A DNA stretch of 6,991 nucleotides, taken from the NCBI GenBank assembly GCA_040880365.1, contig JBBDIO010000070.1:1-6991 (forward strand). Reading direction: 5' to 3'. This DNA comes from JBBDIO01 sp040880365 (GTDB lineage: Bacteria > Chloroflexota > Anaerolineae > Caldilineales > Caldilineaceae). The notes beneath the pieces were generated by a model. That model was not told the DNA's origin. It did not search any database and was given only the letters and a program-made list of their open reading frames with translations. Below are positions 1 through 5,755 of this stretch, in pieces (the stretch's first letter is position 1; each line of letters begins with the position of its first letter). The translations under genes were made by a program, and so were the position numbers.

Positions 1-560
1 CGCCGGGTGACTTCCATCGCCAGAATCACTTCTTTAATCTTGCGCGCATAGCTCTGCTGGGCGCGGTCCTCTGGTTCAATGATAATGTTTTTCACCAGCT
101 GCTGGGTGATCGAAGAACCACCCTGCACCGCCCCGCCCTGCAAATTGGACATGAACGCGCGCAAAAGACCCCGGGCATTGATACCGGGATTTTCCCAGAA
201 ATTGCGATCCTCCAGCCCTACGGCTGCACGCGCGACCCACGGCGACATTTCATGCAAGGGAATGTAGGTGCGGTCGCCGCGAAACGGGCGCGGGTCCACA
301 CTCTCATAGAGCAAATAGTTGCCGGTGCGATCATAAATGCGCACCGTTTGAAAATCGTCTTGCTGCGATTCAATCTGGCTGGCATCGGGCAGTTGCTGGG
401 CATAGGCGGTATAGATGCCAAAGACCGTGGCCGCCGACACGCCGGTCACCAGGAATAACGAGAGTACCACCGTCAACACCAGGGCCGAAAAGCCATTTAC
501 CGCCCACAACCACGGTCGGGGTCGATTCACATGCCGGCGCGTGCGCTTGCGCCGAGACAT
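1..560 (-). CDS. Class A penicillin-binding protein, N-terminal part (GT51 transglycosylase), truncated by window edge
   Basis: This is the first 186 codons of a bifunctional-type peptidoglycan synthase; the rest lies to the left of the window. The GT51 domain polymerises lipid II into glycan strands outside the cytoplasmic membrane. Seen: a basic N-terminus (MSRRKRTRRH), one membrane anchor at about residues 18-50, then GT51 motifs in order: LEDRNFWENPG with the catalytic Glu at 117, GGSSITQQLVKN at 147-158, and RKIKEVILAMEV at 173-184. The usual His of EDRxFxxHxG is Asn (124). Start ATG is at 560-558. No clear Shine-Dalgarno precedes it; a five-codon ORF (MKKY) from 574 overlaps the start as TGATG. 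The gene is separated from the upstream methyltransferase by 190 bp. A monofunctional transglycosylase cannot be excluded because the transpeptidase region is not in view, but the family call is secure. Confidence 0.93.
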   Translation of the reverse strand, partial: MSRRKRTRRHVNRPRPWLWAVNGFSALVLTVVLSLFLVTGVSAATVFGIYTAYAQQLPDASQIESQQDDFQTVRIYDRTGNYLLYESVDPRPFRGDRTYIPLHEMSPWVARAAVGLEDRNFWENPGINARGLLRAFMSNLQGGAVQGGSSITQQLVKNIIIEPEDRAQQSYARKIKEVILAMEVTR

Positions 561-750
561 CAATATTTTTTCATGTCGCATATTGGTTTACATTTGCCGC
601 TGGGAGCCGCCGACTTGTGCGCCTCGCCAATGACAGAGCTACCTTTCTTACTGCACATTCACCTGTCACATATTCACAAAGTACACATGCACCTGCCACG
701 CCTTCACATGCCGCGCCTTCACAACCGCGCAGCGCAAATGTATTTCACCT
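561..750. other. Intergenic region with repeated TCACA motifs
   Basis: No gene is supported between the methyltransferase stop and the PBP start. TCACA occurs at 666-670, 674-678, 704-708 and 719-723 (TGTGA on the minus strand), and an 11-bp near-repeat (a/g-cgccttcaca) occurs at 698-708 and 713-723, a 15-bp period. The region should carry the PBP promoter if that gene is not part of the upstream operon, but I see no convincing -35/-10 pair and no terminator hairpin with a T-tract after the methyltransferase. Confidence 0.5.
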
Positions 751-1821
751 TCACCGCGCAGACGGCCCACTCACAGTTGCATCCTCGTTTTCGACTGCTT
801 TTGTGACCATCTTGTCCGTCTCCCTGTCCGCCTCCCGTTCAGTCACCTTCTCGACCACAGCCAGATGACTAATGCCAAAGGCCCGCAGCGGCGAAGATTC
901 CAGAGCATAGGTGATGCGGCGCATCCATTTTGCCAAAGCCGGTCGCCGTGCGCTCAAATTATCATAGCCGGGGTAAATCTGGGTAAAATGCACCACCCGC
1001 AGCGGCAACCCCACAAACAGCGAAAGCAAGCCTTGCCCAGTATACGCGCGCACATGGGGCGCCAACCAATTGCGCAGCCGATTGGGCAGATAGTTGATCA
1101 GCGGCGTATTGCCAAAAATATAGCGTCCCTGCCAATAGTGCCCGTGCGTCTCAAAAGGATAGAGCCGATTGGGCACGAAGATTACCGCCCGTCCACCCGG
1201 ACGCAACACGCGGGCAATCTCTGCCATCGCCTGCCGATCGTCCTCCACATGCTCCAAAACCTCGTGGCTCAACACCAGGTCAAACCGGGCATCGGGATAG
1301 GGCAGAGCTTCGCACACCGCCTGTTGCAGATTGGCATCGGGCGTATTCACCCGTGCAATTTCCAGATGTTCACCCTCAATATCCATGCCCCAAATGGACT
1401 GGGCATAGGGCGCAAGGGCACGCACATACATCCCTACGCCACAGCCATCGACCAGCACCAAATCAACGCGGTCCGCATCAACGCGGTCCGAATCAATGCG
1501 CCCATCACCAACGCGCCCAGCATCGCCCCCGGCTGTGGGCATACCCCACTCCAGAATCATGCGCAGGCGTCGATTTTGTCCTGCGCGCCAGACCAGGCTG
1601 GGATTGCCGCGCCGCGCCGCCCGCGCCCCATGCAGATCCAGTCCCAAATCCGCCACTCCAAGCGCTGGGGCAGCCGACGCGGTGACCCCCTGATTAGAAT
1701 GGGCTGGGTTTGACTGAGCGCTGTTTGACTGTGCGCGCTCCGGCTGCCCGCTATGCGAATCTTGTGCGCCGTGTGAATTTTGCGCGCCCTGCGAATTTGA
1801 GGTCGAGTCAGAATGTGTCAC
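751..1821 (-). CDS. Class I SAM-dependent methyltransferase with low-complexity N-terminus
   Basis: Predicted small-molecule or glycan methyltransferase (Methyltransf_11 type); the substrate cannot be told from sequence. Using the GTG at 1821, the protein has 356 residues. Residues 1-48 are rich in Ser, Gln, Asn and His and lack a fold-like pattern. The SAM fold begins at about residue 75. Motif I is LVLVDGCGVGMY (121-132), the acidic ribose-binding position is in GMDIE (145-149), and the later motifs are FDLVLSHEVLEH (180-191) and LRPGG (206-210). A C-terminal part with VPNRLYPFETHGHYWQG follows. The GTG is one base after the ubiE stop, and AGGG (1827-1830) lies 5 nt upstream, so translational coupling is likely. 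An ATG at 1863, inside ubiE in another frame, is an alternative start. Three short in-frame tandem repeats (listed separately) lie in the N-terminal tail and just before motif I. It is the third gene of the GDPD-ubiE operon. Confidence 0.88.
   Translation of the reverse strand: MTHSDSTSNSQGAQNSHGAQDSHSGQPERAQSNSAQSNPAHSNQGVTASAAPALGVADLGLDLHGARAARRGNPSLVWRAGQNRRLRMILEWGMPTAGGDAGRVGDGRIDSDRVDADRVDLVLVDGCGVGMYVRALAPYAQSIWGMDIEGEHLEIARVNTPDANLQQAVCEALPYPDARFDLVLSHEVLEHVEDDRQAMAEIARVLRPGGRAVIFVPNRLYPFETHGHYWQGRYIFGNTPLINYLPNRLRNWLAPHVRAYTGQGLLSLFVGLPLRVVHFTQIYPGYDNLSARRPALAKWMRRITYALESSPLRAFGISHLAVVEKVTEREADRETDKMVTKAVENEDATVSGPSAR
1462..1521. repeat. Four 15-bp tandem units inside the methyltransferase gene
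   Basis: Units start at 1462, 1477, 1492 and 1507. The first two are identical except for the last base (atcaacgcggtccgc/a); the third and fourth are diverged. On the coding strand they add five residues each, giving the Asp/Arg/Val run GRIDSDRVDADRVD directly before SAM motif I. The 15-bp period keeps the reading frame. Confidence 0.85.
1692..1737. repeat. 15-bp near-tandem repeat encoding (A/H)-Q-S-N units
   Basis: gtttgact starts at 1708 and again at 1723, with a more diverged unit before it. The coding strand reads AQSNSAQSNPAHSNQG, so five-residue steps are visible. It lies in the low-complexity N-terminal tail of the methyltransferase. Confidence 0.7.
1754..1807. repeat. Three 18-bp tandem units in the methyltransferase N-terminal tail
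   Basis: The heptamer tgcgaat/tgtgaat recurs at 1754, 1772 and 1790, an exact 18-bp period. On the coding strand this gives NSQGAQ, NSHGAQ and DSHSGQ. The frame is preserved and the copies are diverged, which suggests an older slippage event than the nearly identical 15-bp pair near motif I. Confidence 0.78.
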
Positions 1822-1822
1822 G

Positions 1823-2563
1823 TTAGCCCTGGTCCGGTTTCGTGCCTGCTTTGGTGCCCACATGAATCGCGACTGCGCCAAACATGCGCGGCACATAGAA
1901 AACGTCGCGCAGCCCAACTTGTTCCATGTGTTGCGCCAATTCGACAGGCGCAGCAAAATTCAGTGTGCTATGCGGCAAATAGGCATAGGCTTCGGCATCT
2001 CCGCTGACCAGCCCGCCCAGCCAGGGGATCACACGCAAAAAATAGAATTGAAACAGCGGTCCCAGCAGATTGCCCCGGGGCGGGGGCGTGGTTTCCAGAC
2101 AGACAACGCGCCCCCCCGGTTTGGTCACGCGCGCATGTTCGCGCAACACGCCCCGCCGATCTACCACATTGCGCACCAAAAATCCACTGACCACCGCATC
2201 AAACGTATTATCCGCAAAGGGCAGATGCAAGGTATCGCCCTGCACAAAGCCCGCCTGGGGCCGTTGACCTGCCGCCAGCATCTCATAGGTAAAATCCACA
2301 CCCACCGCGGCCACACCCCGCCCCAGCGCTTCGGCTCCGCGCGCCAGATCGCCCGTACCGGTCCCCACATCCAGCAGCCTGCCGCCAACCGGCACCTGGC
2401 AATAGGCCAGCGCGTCGCGCCGCCAGCGACGATCCTGCCCCCCGGTCATCAGCCGGTTCATCACATCATAGGTGGGCGCAATGCGTGCAAACATAGCATT
2501 GACGTAGCGGGGCTTTTCCTGATCGGTGGGGAGAATTGTGGCCTGGCGCAGTGACTGGCTCAA
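1823..2563 (-). CDS. ubiE: Demethylmenaquinone methyltransferase (UbiE/MenG/COQ5 family)
   Basis: Catalyses the SAM-dependent C-methylation of demethylmenaquinone (or the benzoquinol equivalent) in respiratory quinone synthesis, acting on a lipid substrate at the cytoplasmic face of the membrane. The 246 residues match the family length. Seen: the signature YVNAMFARIAPTYDVMNRLM (20-39) followed by GQDRRWRR, SAM motif I LLDVGTGTGDLA (63-74), the acidic residue in VGVDFTYEML (Asp 90), LPFADNTFDAVVSGFLVRNV (114-133), the ETTPP segment, and the FYFLRVIPWLGGLVSGD and AYLPHS region. The start is TTG at 2563, 5 bp after the GDPD stop. A weak GGGAA lies about 10 nt upstream, so translation is probably coupled to the gene before it. 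The QD in GQDRRW replaces the more usual LH. Ubiquinone use is less likely if the host is Chloroflexota. Confidence 0.95.
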   Translation of the reverse strand: MSQSLRQATILPTDQEKPRYVNAMFARIAPTYDVMNRLMTGGQDRRWRRDALAYCQVPVGGRLLDVGTGTGDLARGAEALGRGVAAVGVDFTYEMLAAGQRPQAGFVQGDTLHLPFADNTFDAVVSGFLVRNVVDRRGVLREHARVTKPGGRVVCLETTPPPRGNLLGPLFQFYFLRVIPWLGGLVSGDAEAYAYLPHSTLNFAAPVELAQHMEQVGLRDVFYVPRMFGAVAIHVGTKAGTKPDQG

Positions 2564-2568
2564 TGTAA

Positions 2569-3339
2569 CTAAATTCCCATTCTTTTCTCAAGGGCGCGCA
2601 TCACCCGCGCCGGATAATCTGCCAGGAGAGCATCTACCCCCAGCCGCAGATAGTAGCCCAGGCGCGCTTCGGGTATCGGGTCCAGCGGCGCGACGATACT
2701 GCCTTGCCGGTGTGCCCACCACACATAGGTGGGGTTCATATACAGCAAGGGCCAATAGGGACCCAATAGCGGCATATCGCGCCGGGGCCACAATTCATTG
2801 AGCGAAAGATGCCCCACGGGCAACGAAGTTTCCACCGCGTTGACGCTGCTCACCAATTCGGGTTTGAACGAGACAATCGACGTGCGCGCCAGCACATCGT
2901 GGGCCTGCAAGGTGTCGATCAGGCGTTGCGCCACCGTCACTTCGGCAAATCGCGCATCTTTCAGCTCCAGCAAAAGCGGCACCTGTCCCTGGGTCAGCTG
3001 CAACAGATCGACCAGCGTGGGCACACTTTGCCCGCTCAACGCGCCCGATGGCGTACGCGTGCGCAACTTCTTTACCTGGTCCAGCGTCAGCGCGCCGAGT
3101 TCGCCGATGCCATCGGTCATGCGCTCCAGCGTGGCATCGTGAAACAAAACAATCTCGCCGTCCTGGGTCAGCCGTAAATCGGTTTCCAGCACATCCGCCG
3201 CCTGATCCAGCGCCAGCGCAAAGGAATCCAGTGTATTTTCCGGTTTGAGCACCGGCACGCCGCGGTGGGCGACCACCAGCGGACGCGCACGCTCCGCCCG
3301 TGTGGTATAAAACTCTTCCCAGGTTTTTACTGTGGACAT
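2569..3339 (-). CDS. Glycerophosphodiester phosphodiesterase (GDPD family)
   Basis: Hydrolyses glycerophosphodiesters to glycerol-3-phosphate and an alcohol in phospholipid turnover. With ATG at 3339 it has 256 residues, a usual length for the bacterial cytosolic form, and no signal peptide. Seen: the GDPD opening VVAHRG (His 25, Arg 26), PENTLDSF (33-40), the metal-binding stretch ETDLRLTQDGEIVLFHDATL with Glu 52, Asp 54 and His 67, LLLELK (Glu 125, Lys 127), and LGVDALLADYP near the end. The common Trp-Thr-Val-Asn motif before the last segment is not evident. ATG 3339 is preferred over ATG 3408 because AGGTGGGG (3351-3344) lies 4 nt before it and the upstream 23 codons read as Trp/Arg-rich filler built by a 12-bp duplication. 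First gene of an operon with ubiE and the second methyltransferase. Confidence 0.93.
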   Translation of the reverse strand: MSTVKTWEEFYTTRAERARPLVVAHRGVPVLKPENTLDSFALALDQAADVLETDLRLTQDGEIVLFHDATLERMTDGIGELGALTLDQVKKLRTRTPSGALSGQSVPTLVDLLQLTQGQVPLLLELKDARFAEVTVAQRLIDTLQAHDVLARTSIVSFKPELVSSVNAVETSLPVGHLSLNELWPRRDMPLLGPYWPLLYMNPTYVWWAHRQGSIVAPLDPIPEARLGYYLRLGVDALLADYPARVMRALEKRMGI

Positions 3340-3343
3340 CCAA

Positions 3344-3367
3344 CCCCACCTCGCGCCCCACCTCGCG
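3344..3367. repeat. Perfect 12-bp tandem duplication over the GDPD ribosome-binding site
   Basis: ccccacctcgcg occurs at 3344-3355 and again at 3356-3367. On the minus strand each copy contains AGGTGGGG, so two Shine-Dalgarno-like sites lie 4 and 16 nt upstream of ATG 3339. Confidence 0.9.
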
Positions 3368-3414
3368 CCGCACGCGTCGAACCACCATCTCAAAAATGGA
3401 AACAACATTCTGCC

Positions 3415-3423
3415 ATTTTACCA
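3415..3423 (-). promoter_or_regulatory. Candidate extended -10 promoter for the GDPD-ubiE-methyltransferase operon
   Basis: The minus strand reads TGGTAAAAT (3423 to 3415), a TGn extended -10 with TAAAAT. No good -35 is seen 16-18 bp upstream. It would start RNA near 3408 and leave a leader of about 70 nt before ATG 3339. Confidence 0.3.
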
Positions 3424-3510
3424 TCACCCATACGAATACATATTACAGTCCGACTCCAGGTCTAGAATTTTCCTGCTCACCCATATCACTCAAATTCACA
3501 AACAATTTCG

Positions 3511-3519
3511 TGATACAAT
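3511..3519 (+). promoter_or_regulatory. Candidate extended -10 promoter for the DUF4258 pair
   Basis: TGATACAAT (3511-3519) is a TGn extended -10 with TACAAT. TTCACA at 3495 is too close (13 bp) to be a standard -35. The predicted start near 3526 would give a leader of about 44 nt. It lies in the AT-rich divergent region between the two operons. Confidence 0.4.
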
Positions 3520-3569
3520 AGGTGCATCTATGGAGTATAACTGCTGTCAGATAGTTAAGGTGCTCCAAT

Positions 3570-3890
3570 ATGCATAATATTTTCGCCCAAGTGGTTCGTC
3601 TCATTCAAGAGGGACAAATCCGCATATCCGCGCATGGGTATGACGAGTTGGCGAAAGACAACATCTTGGTGCGTGATGTAGTCCAGGGTATTCACAACTC
3701 AACGGTCATTGAAGAGTATCCGGACTATCATAGAGGGCCCTGCATATTGGTTAAACAAATGGACGGACAAAAATACCCAATTCACATAGTTTGGGGCATA
3801 GCGCGAGGATCACAGGGGCCGGCGGTACTGGTTACAGGTTACCGACCCGACCCTGATCGATGGAACAACGACTATACAAAACGTCTATAG
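3570..3890 (+). CDS. DUF4258 domain protein, possible toxin of a toxin-antitoxin-like pair
   Basis: A 106-residue protein matching the DUF4258 pattern. Seen: an N-terminal helix, RISAHGYDELAKDNI with His 22 (18-32), VIEEYPDYHRGPCILV (46-61), YPIHIVWG with His 72 (69-76), and VTGYRPDPDRW (88-98). The biochemical role is not established to my knowledge; similar small proteins are often found in two-gene cassettes, so a toxin role is inference. ATG at 3570 has TAAGG (3556-3560) 9 nt upstream. It is followed 13 nt later by a second small ORF in the same direction. Base composition is visibly more AT-rich than the flanking genes, and the strand is opposite to every other gene here, both consistent with acquisition by transfer. 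An antitoxin or a stand-alone house-cleaning protein is also possible. Confidence 0.8.
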   Translation: MHNIFAQVVRLIQEGQIRISAHGYDELAKDNILVRDVVQGIHNSTVIEEYPDYHRGPCILVKQMDGQKYPIHIVWGIARGSQGPAVLVTGYRPDPDRWNNDYTKRL

Positions 3891-3893
3891 GTT

Positions 3894-3899
3894 GGAGGG
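3894..3899 (+). promoter_or_regulatory. Strong ribosome-binding site deciding the partner start
   Basis: GGAGGG lies 4 nt before ATG 3904. It rules against the TTG at 3892, which overlaps the site. Confidence 0.75.
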
Positions 3900-3903
3900 C
3901 AAT

Positions 3904-4119
3904 ATGGGTGAGAGATTAATTCAGAAACTTGTGCATGAAGGCGAGTATGTTATCGAAGTAGAAGTAAAACTGATCGAAACAAACGAGGGCTGGTCACCCT
4001 ATCTGACGCTGGAAGATGCCAACAAGTTGGACGAGGCGCGCTTGACGCTGCAAGCAGGAGACTTGAAGCGCGCGCAGACCATAGGCCGGCTTTTCAGGCT
4101 CACCCCGGTCACACCATGA
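3904..4119 (+). CDS. Small hypothetical protein, partner of the DUF4258 gene
   Basis: A 71-residue acidic-to-neutral protein. I do not recognise a named domain with certainty. Seen: MGERLIQKLVHEGEYVIEVE, a predicted beta-rich first half (EYVIEVEVKLIE), GWSPYLTLEDANKLDEARLT in the middle, a helix with DLKRAQTIGRLF, and a short LTPVTP tail. There are no Cys residues, so it is not a YgiT-type zinc-finger antitoxin, and it lacks an obvious ribbon-helix-helix pattern. The ATG is set by a strong Shine-Dalgarno. It sits 13 nt after the DUF4258 stop and probably shares its transcript. Small proteins with the 'VHEG.YVAEVEV...GWSPYLSLEDA' pattern are, as I recall, widespread beside small toxin-like genes in cyanobacteria and similar genomes; an antitoxin role is therefore inference only. 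Confidence 0.75.
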   Translation: MGERLIQKLVHEGEYVIEVEVKLIETNEGWSPYLTLEDANKLDEARLTLQAGDLKRAQTIGRLFRLTPVTP

Positions 4120-4155
4120 CGAACGCATCTTGGGTATGCTACTGGAATAAGACAC

Positions 4156-4169
4156 CGGGGCAGTCCCCG
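4156..4169 (+). other. Short GC hairpin downstream of the DUF4258 pair
   Basis: CGGGG-CAGT-CCCCG forms a 5-bp stem with a four-base loop. No T-tract follows, so it is a weak candidate for RNA 3'-end structure only. Confidence 0.3.
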
Positions 4170-4203
4170 CCTGAAAGACATTCCTGCATCCGTCCCACCA
4201 TAC

Positions 4204-4253
4204 AAAACCCAGGGGGGGGGCGAATCCGTGCGTAATGGATTCGCCCCCCCTGG
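4204..4253 (-). terminator. Strong G/C hairpin, probable terminator for the CAP gene and perhaps bidirectional
   Basis: CCA-G9-CGAATCC (4209-4227) pairs with GGATTCG-C7-TGG (4237-4253) around a 9-nt loop, with two unpaired Gs. On the minus strand the stem is followed by GTTTTGTA, a short T-tract, which fits termination after the CAP gene. On the plus strand TCTATTC follows, a poorer tract, so termination of the DUF4258 pair here is possible but less clear. Confidence 0.72.
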
Positions 4254-4345
4254 TCTATTCATCAGAAATGCCCACACGGGGCACAGCATTCAGATTGTTG
4301 TCAGACCCTGCTACCGCGTAAAGTGACCGGATTAAAATTCCTGGC

Positions 4346-5128
4346 TTAATCACCAGGCGGCAGCGGGGCCGAAAGCACAACCCAATACCACTGATATGGA
4401 CTTTGCGGCGATTGCCAGAACCCGATGCCATAAGCCTCTTGTGCCGCGTAGAACTCGACAGGTTCGCCGCCTTCCGAGGCAAGGACGTGGCGGCGATGTC
4501 CCGGCGACGCCAGCCAGGCTTCCCAGACCGCAGCAGCCGTCGCATACCCCGCGGCAATAGACTCGATGTTGTTGGCGTCGCGACTTTCGCCATACCAATC
4601 GGGCAACACATAGCCGGCCCGGCGTACCAGATGATTGGGTCCGATGCCATCGGGGTTGACATGGCTGAAATAGCCACGCTGCGCCATATCGGCCGCGCGT
4701 GACCGGGCAACCTGCGCCAGAATCGGATTGCAAACCAGACGACCGCGCCCTTGCTCGGCATGGGCCGCCATATACTCCGCCACCGCCTGCTCCTGCGGAT
4801 TCAGATTGCAGGTCGGGCTGGGCGTGGCTTCCGGCGTCGGCTCTGGAGTAGCAACCGGGGTTGGCGTCGGGGTTGGGGTTGGCGTAGGTGTGTTATCGGG
4901 TTGATTCTTATCAGTTTCAACGGGCTGGAGATCGTCATCGTGCGCGGTGAGCGGCAAATAGACCGAATAGGGTTGCGCCAGAGTTGCCGGGCTATCCAGA
5001 TTCACGCCTGCACTCTCGGCCTGGACCGACGTATATCCGCCGAGCCAGAGCAAGGTCGCACATGCTACCGCCAGCATACGCAGAGAGATACCCAGAGGCA
5101 TACCCACAGGTATCCGCATTCCCCGCAT
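4346..5128 (-). CDS. Secreted CAP/SCP-domain protein with Thr-Pro linker
   Basis: An exported protein of 260 residues with a CAP (cysteine-rich secretory/SCP-like) domain; bacterial members are extracellular and of mostly unknown function. Seen from ATG 5128: a signal peptide of about 37 residues (basic n-region, core LAVACATLLWLG, cleavage after VQA), YSVYLPLT (55-62), a Thr-Pro linker (80-106), then the CAP domain with NPILAQVARSRAADM, YFSHVNPDG (putative active His 156), ESIAAGY (Glu 189), WLASPGHRRHV (His 211) and a final YWVVLSAP. Cys 107 and Cys 133 could form a disulfide. The frame stays open to 5344, but those residues look non-coding. GTG 5197, with GAGG 7 nt upstream, is an alternative start; a TATAAT at 5159-5154 favours 5128. 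A strong hairpin follows the gene. Confidence 0.88.
   Translation of the reverse strand: MRGMRIPVGMPLGISLRMLAVACATLLWLGGYTSVQAESAGVNLDSPATLAQPYSVYLPLTAHDDDLQPVETDKNQPDNTPTPTPTPTPTPVATPEPTPEATPSPTCNLNPQEQAVAEYMAAHAEQGRGRLVCNPILAQVARSRAADMAQRGYFSHVNPDGIGPNHLVRRAGYVLPDWYGESRDANNIESIAAGYATAAAVWEAWLASPGHRRHVLASEGGEPVEFYAAQEAYGIGFWQSPQSPYQWYWVVLSAPLPPGD
4811..4891. repeat. Thr-Pro codon repeat (6-bp period) in the CAP gene
   Basis: Six consecutive Thr-Pro pairs followed by degenerate (V/E/S)-x-T-P units, encoded by ggttgg/ggcgtc-type hexamers on the plus strand. It forms a flexible linker between the exported N-terminus and the CAP domain and is a likely site of length variation. Confidence 0.85.
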
Positions 5129-5153
5129 ACTCGCCCGTATATCCACGCGCCGG

Positions 5154-5159
5154 ATTATA
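5154..5159 (-). promoter_or_regulatory. Candidate -10 box for the CAP gene
   Basis: The minus strand carries a perfect TATAAT (5159 to 5154) in otherwise GC-rich DNA. No good -35 lies 16-18 bp upstream. The predicted RNA start near 5147 falls about 19 nt before ATG 5128, which supports that start. Confidence 0.35.
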
Positions 5160-5755
5160 TTCCGTTGACCTGCATCCCGACTCTCGAATTTCGTCACGTT
5201 CCTGCCTCGATTTCTGTGCGCCGTCTCACAACCAGTCATCTGAAAACCTGTAGTATTAAAACCAGTAGAGGTATCGCGTAGATCGCAAATTTGTGGCCCC
5301 CTGGTGGCGCTGCGTTCGGAGCATCTGCGCACTTTACCAACCATCTGTGCTCTACGCGTGTCGCACCATATGCGGCAGACTCACGGCAAATCTACTACCT
5401 CTATACCCATCTCTATACCGCTCGCCAACCAGTTCTCTACGCTGCCACTACGCCCACAAAACGGATATGCCACGTAATCTGTCCGGCCAACGTGCACCGT
5501 TAGTCTGTCCGCCTTACTACAAGGATAGAGGGGATCGACCATTTCTGCCCGCGCATTTAGACGCACTGTCCATACAGCAATTGACCCGTCTTCCCCATAG
5601 GCACGCCCCCGTCGAATGCTGATCCCCTCGGCATTTCGGCCTAGGTCAAATGTCGCAGCCAACACGCAAGCTCATGCCCAGGCCGCCGGATACACTGCCA
5701 AAATACGCCGACGAATACGCCCCCTCTGCGCGCCCGCGCAGGTGCCGCGCACAAC
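5160..5755. other. Stretch without a confident gene
   Basis: Between the CAP promoter region and the terminator of the protease gene I see no domain I recognise on either strand. Plus-strand reading frames are short and have no convincing start sites. The only minus-strand frame of note is the 94-codon one at 5665-5381, listed separately. The base composition is less GC-rich than in the genes around it. Confidence 0.45.
5381..5665 (-). CDS. Doubtful hypothetical ORF (94 codons)
   Basis: A GTG-initiated frame with a weak GAG site 5 nt before the start. I recognise no family. It contains two Cys residues (in LYPCSKAD and YPFCGRSG), no membrane segment and no signal peptide. Third-position base use is mixed rather than GC-rich, unlike the neighbouring genes, so it may be a chance frame or a recently acquired or decayed gene. 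It lies after the protease terminator and before the CAP gene and has no clear promoter. Confidence 0.2.
   Translation of the reverse strand: MLAATFDLGRNAEGISIRRGRAYGEDGSIAVWTVRLNARAEMVDPLYPCSKADRLTVHVGRTDYVAYPFCGRSGSVENWLASGIEMGIEVVDLP

Noticed and set aside
865..1713. 282-codon plus-strand frame opposite the methyltransferase
   Set aside because: It is the antisense shadow of a gene with clear SAM motifs and has no recognisable domain.
1822..1956. N-terminal extension of the second methyltransferase overlapping ubiE
   Set aside because: The extension is the shadow of the conserved ubiE end in another frame; GTG 1821 has a site 5 nt upstream.
1862..2554. 230-codon plus-strand frame opposite ubiE
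   Set aside because: Antisense shadow of a conserved gene, caused by the GC-rich codon pattern.
3340..3408. 23-codon N-terminal extension of GDPD from ATG 3408
   Set aside because: No ribosome-binding site precedes it, while ATG 3339 has a good one, and the added residues come from the 12-bp duplication.
4116..4235. Third small ORF overlapping the partner gene stop by ATGA
   Set aside because: It runs straight through both hairpins into the terminator, has no ribosome-binding site of its own beyond chance, and shows no recognisable pattern.
5129..5344. 72-codon N-terminal extension of the CAP protein
   Set aside because: It would bury the signal peptide far from the N-terminus, looks non-coding, and contains the best -10 box for the gene.
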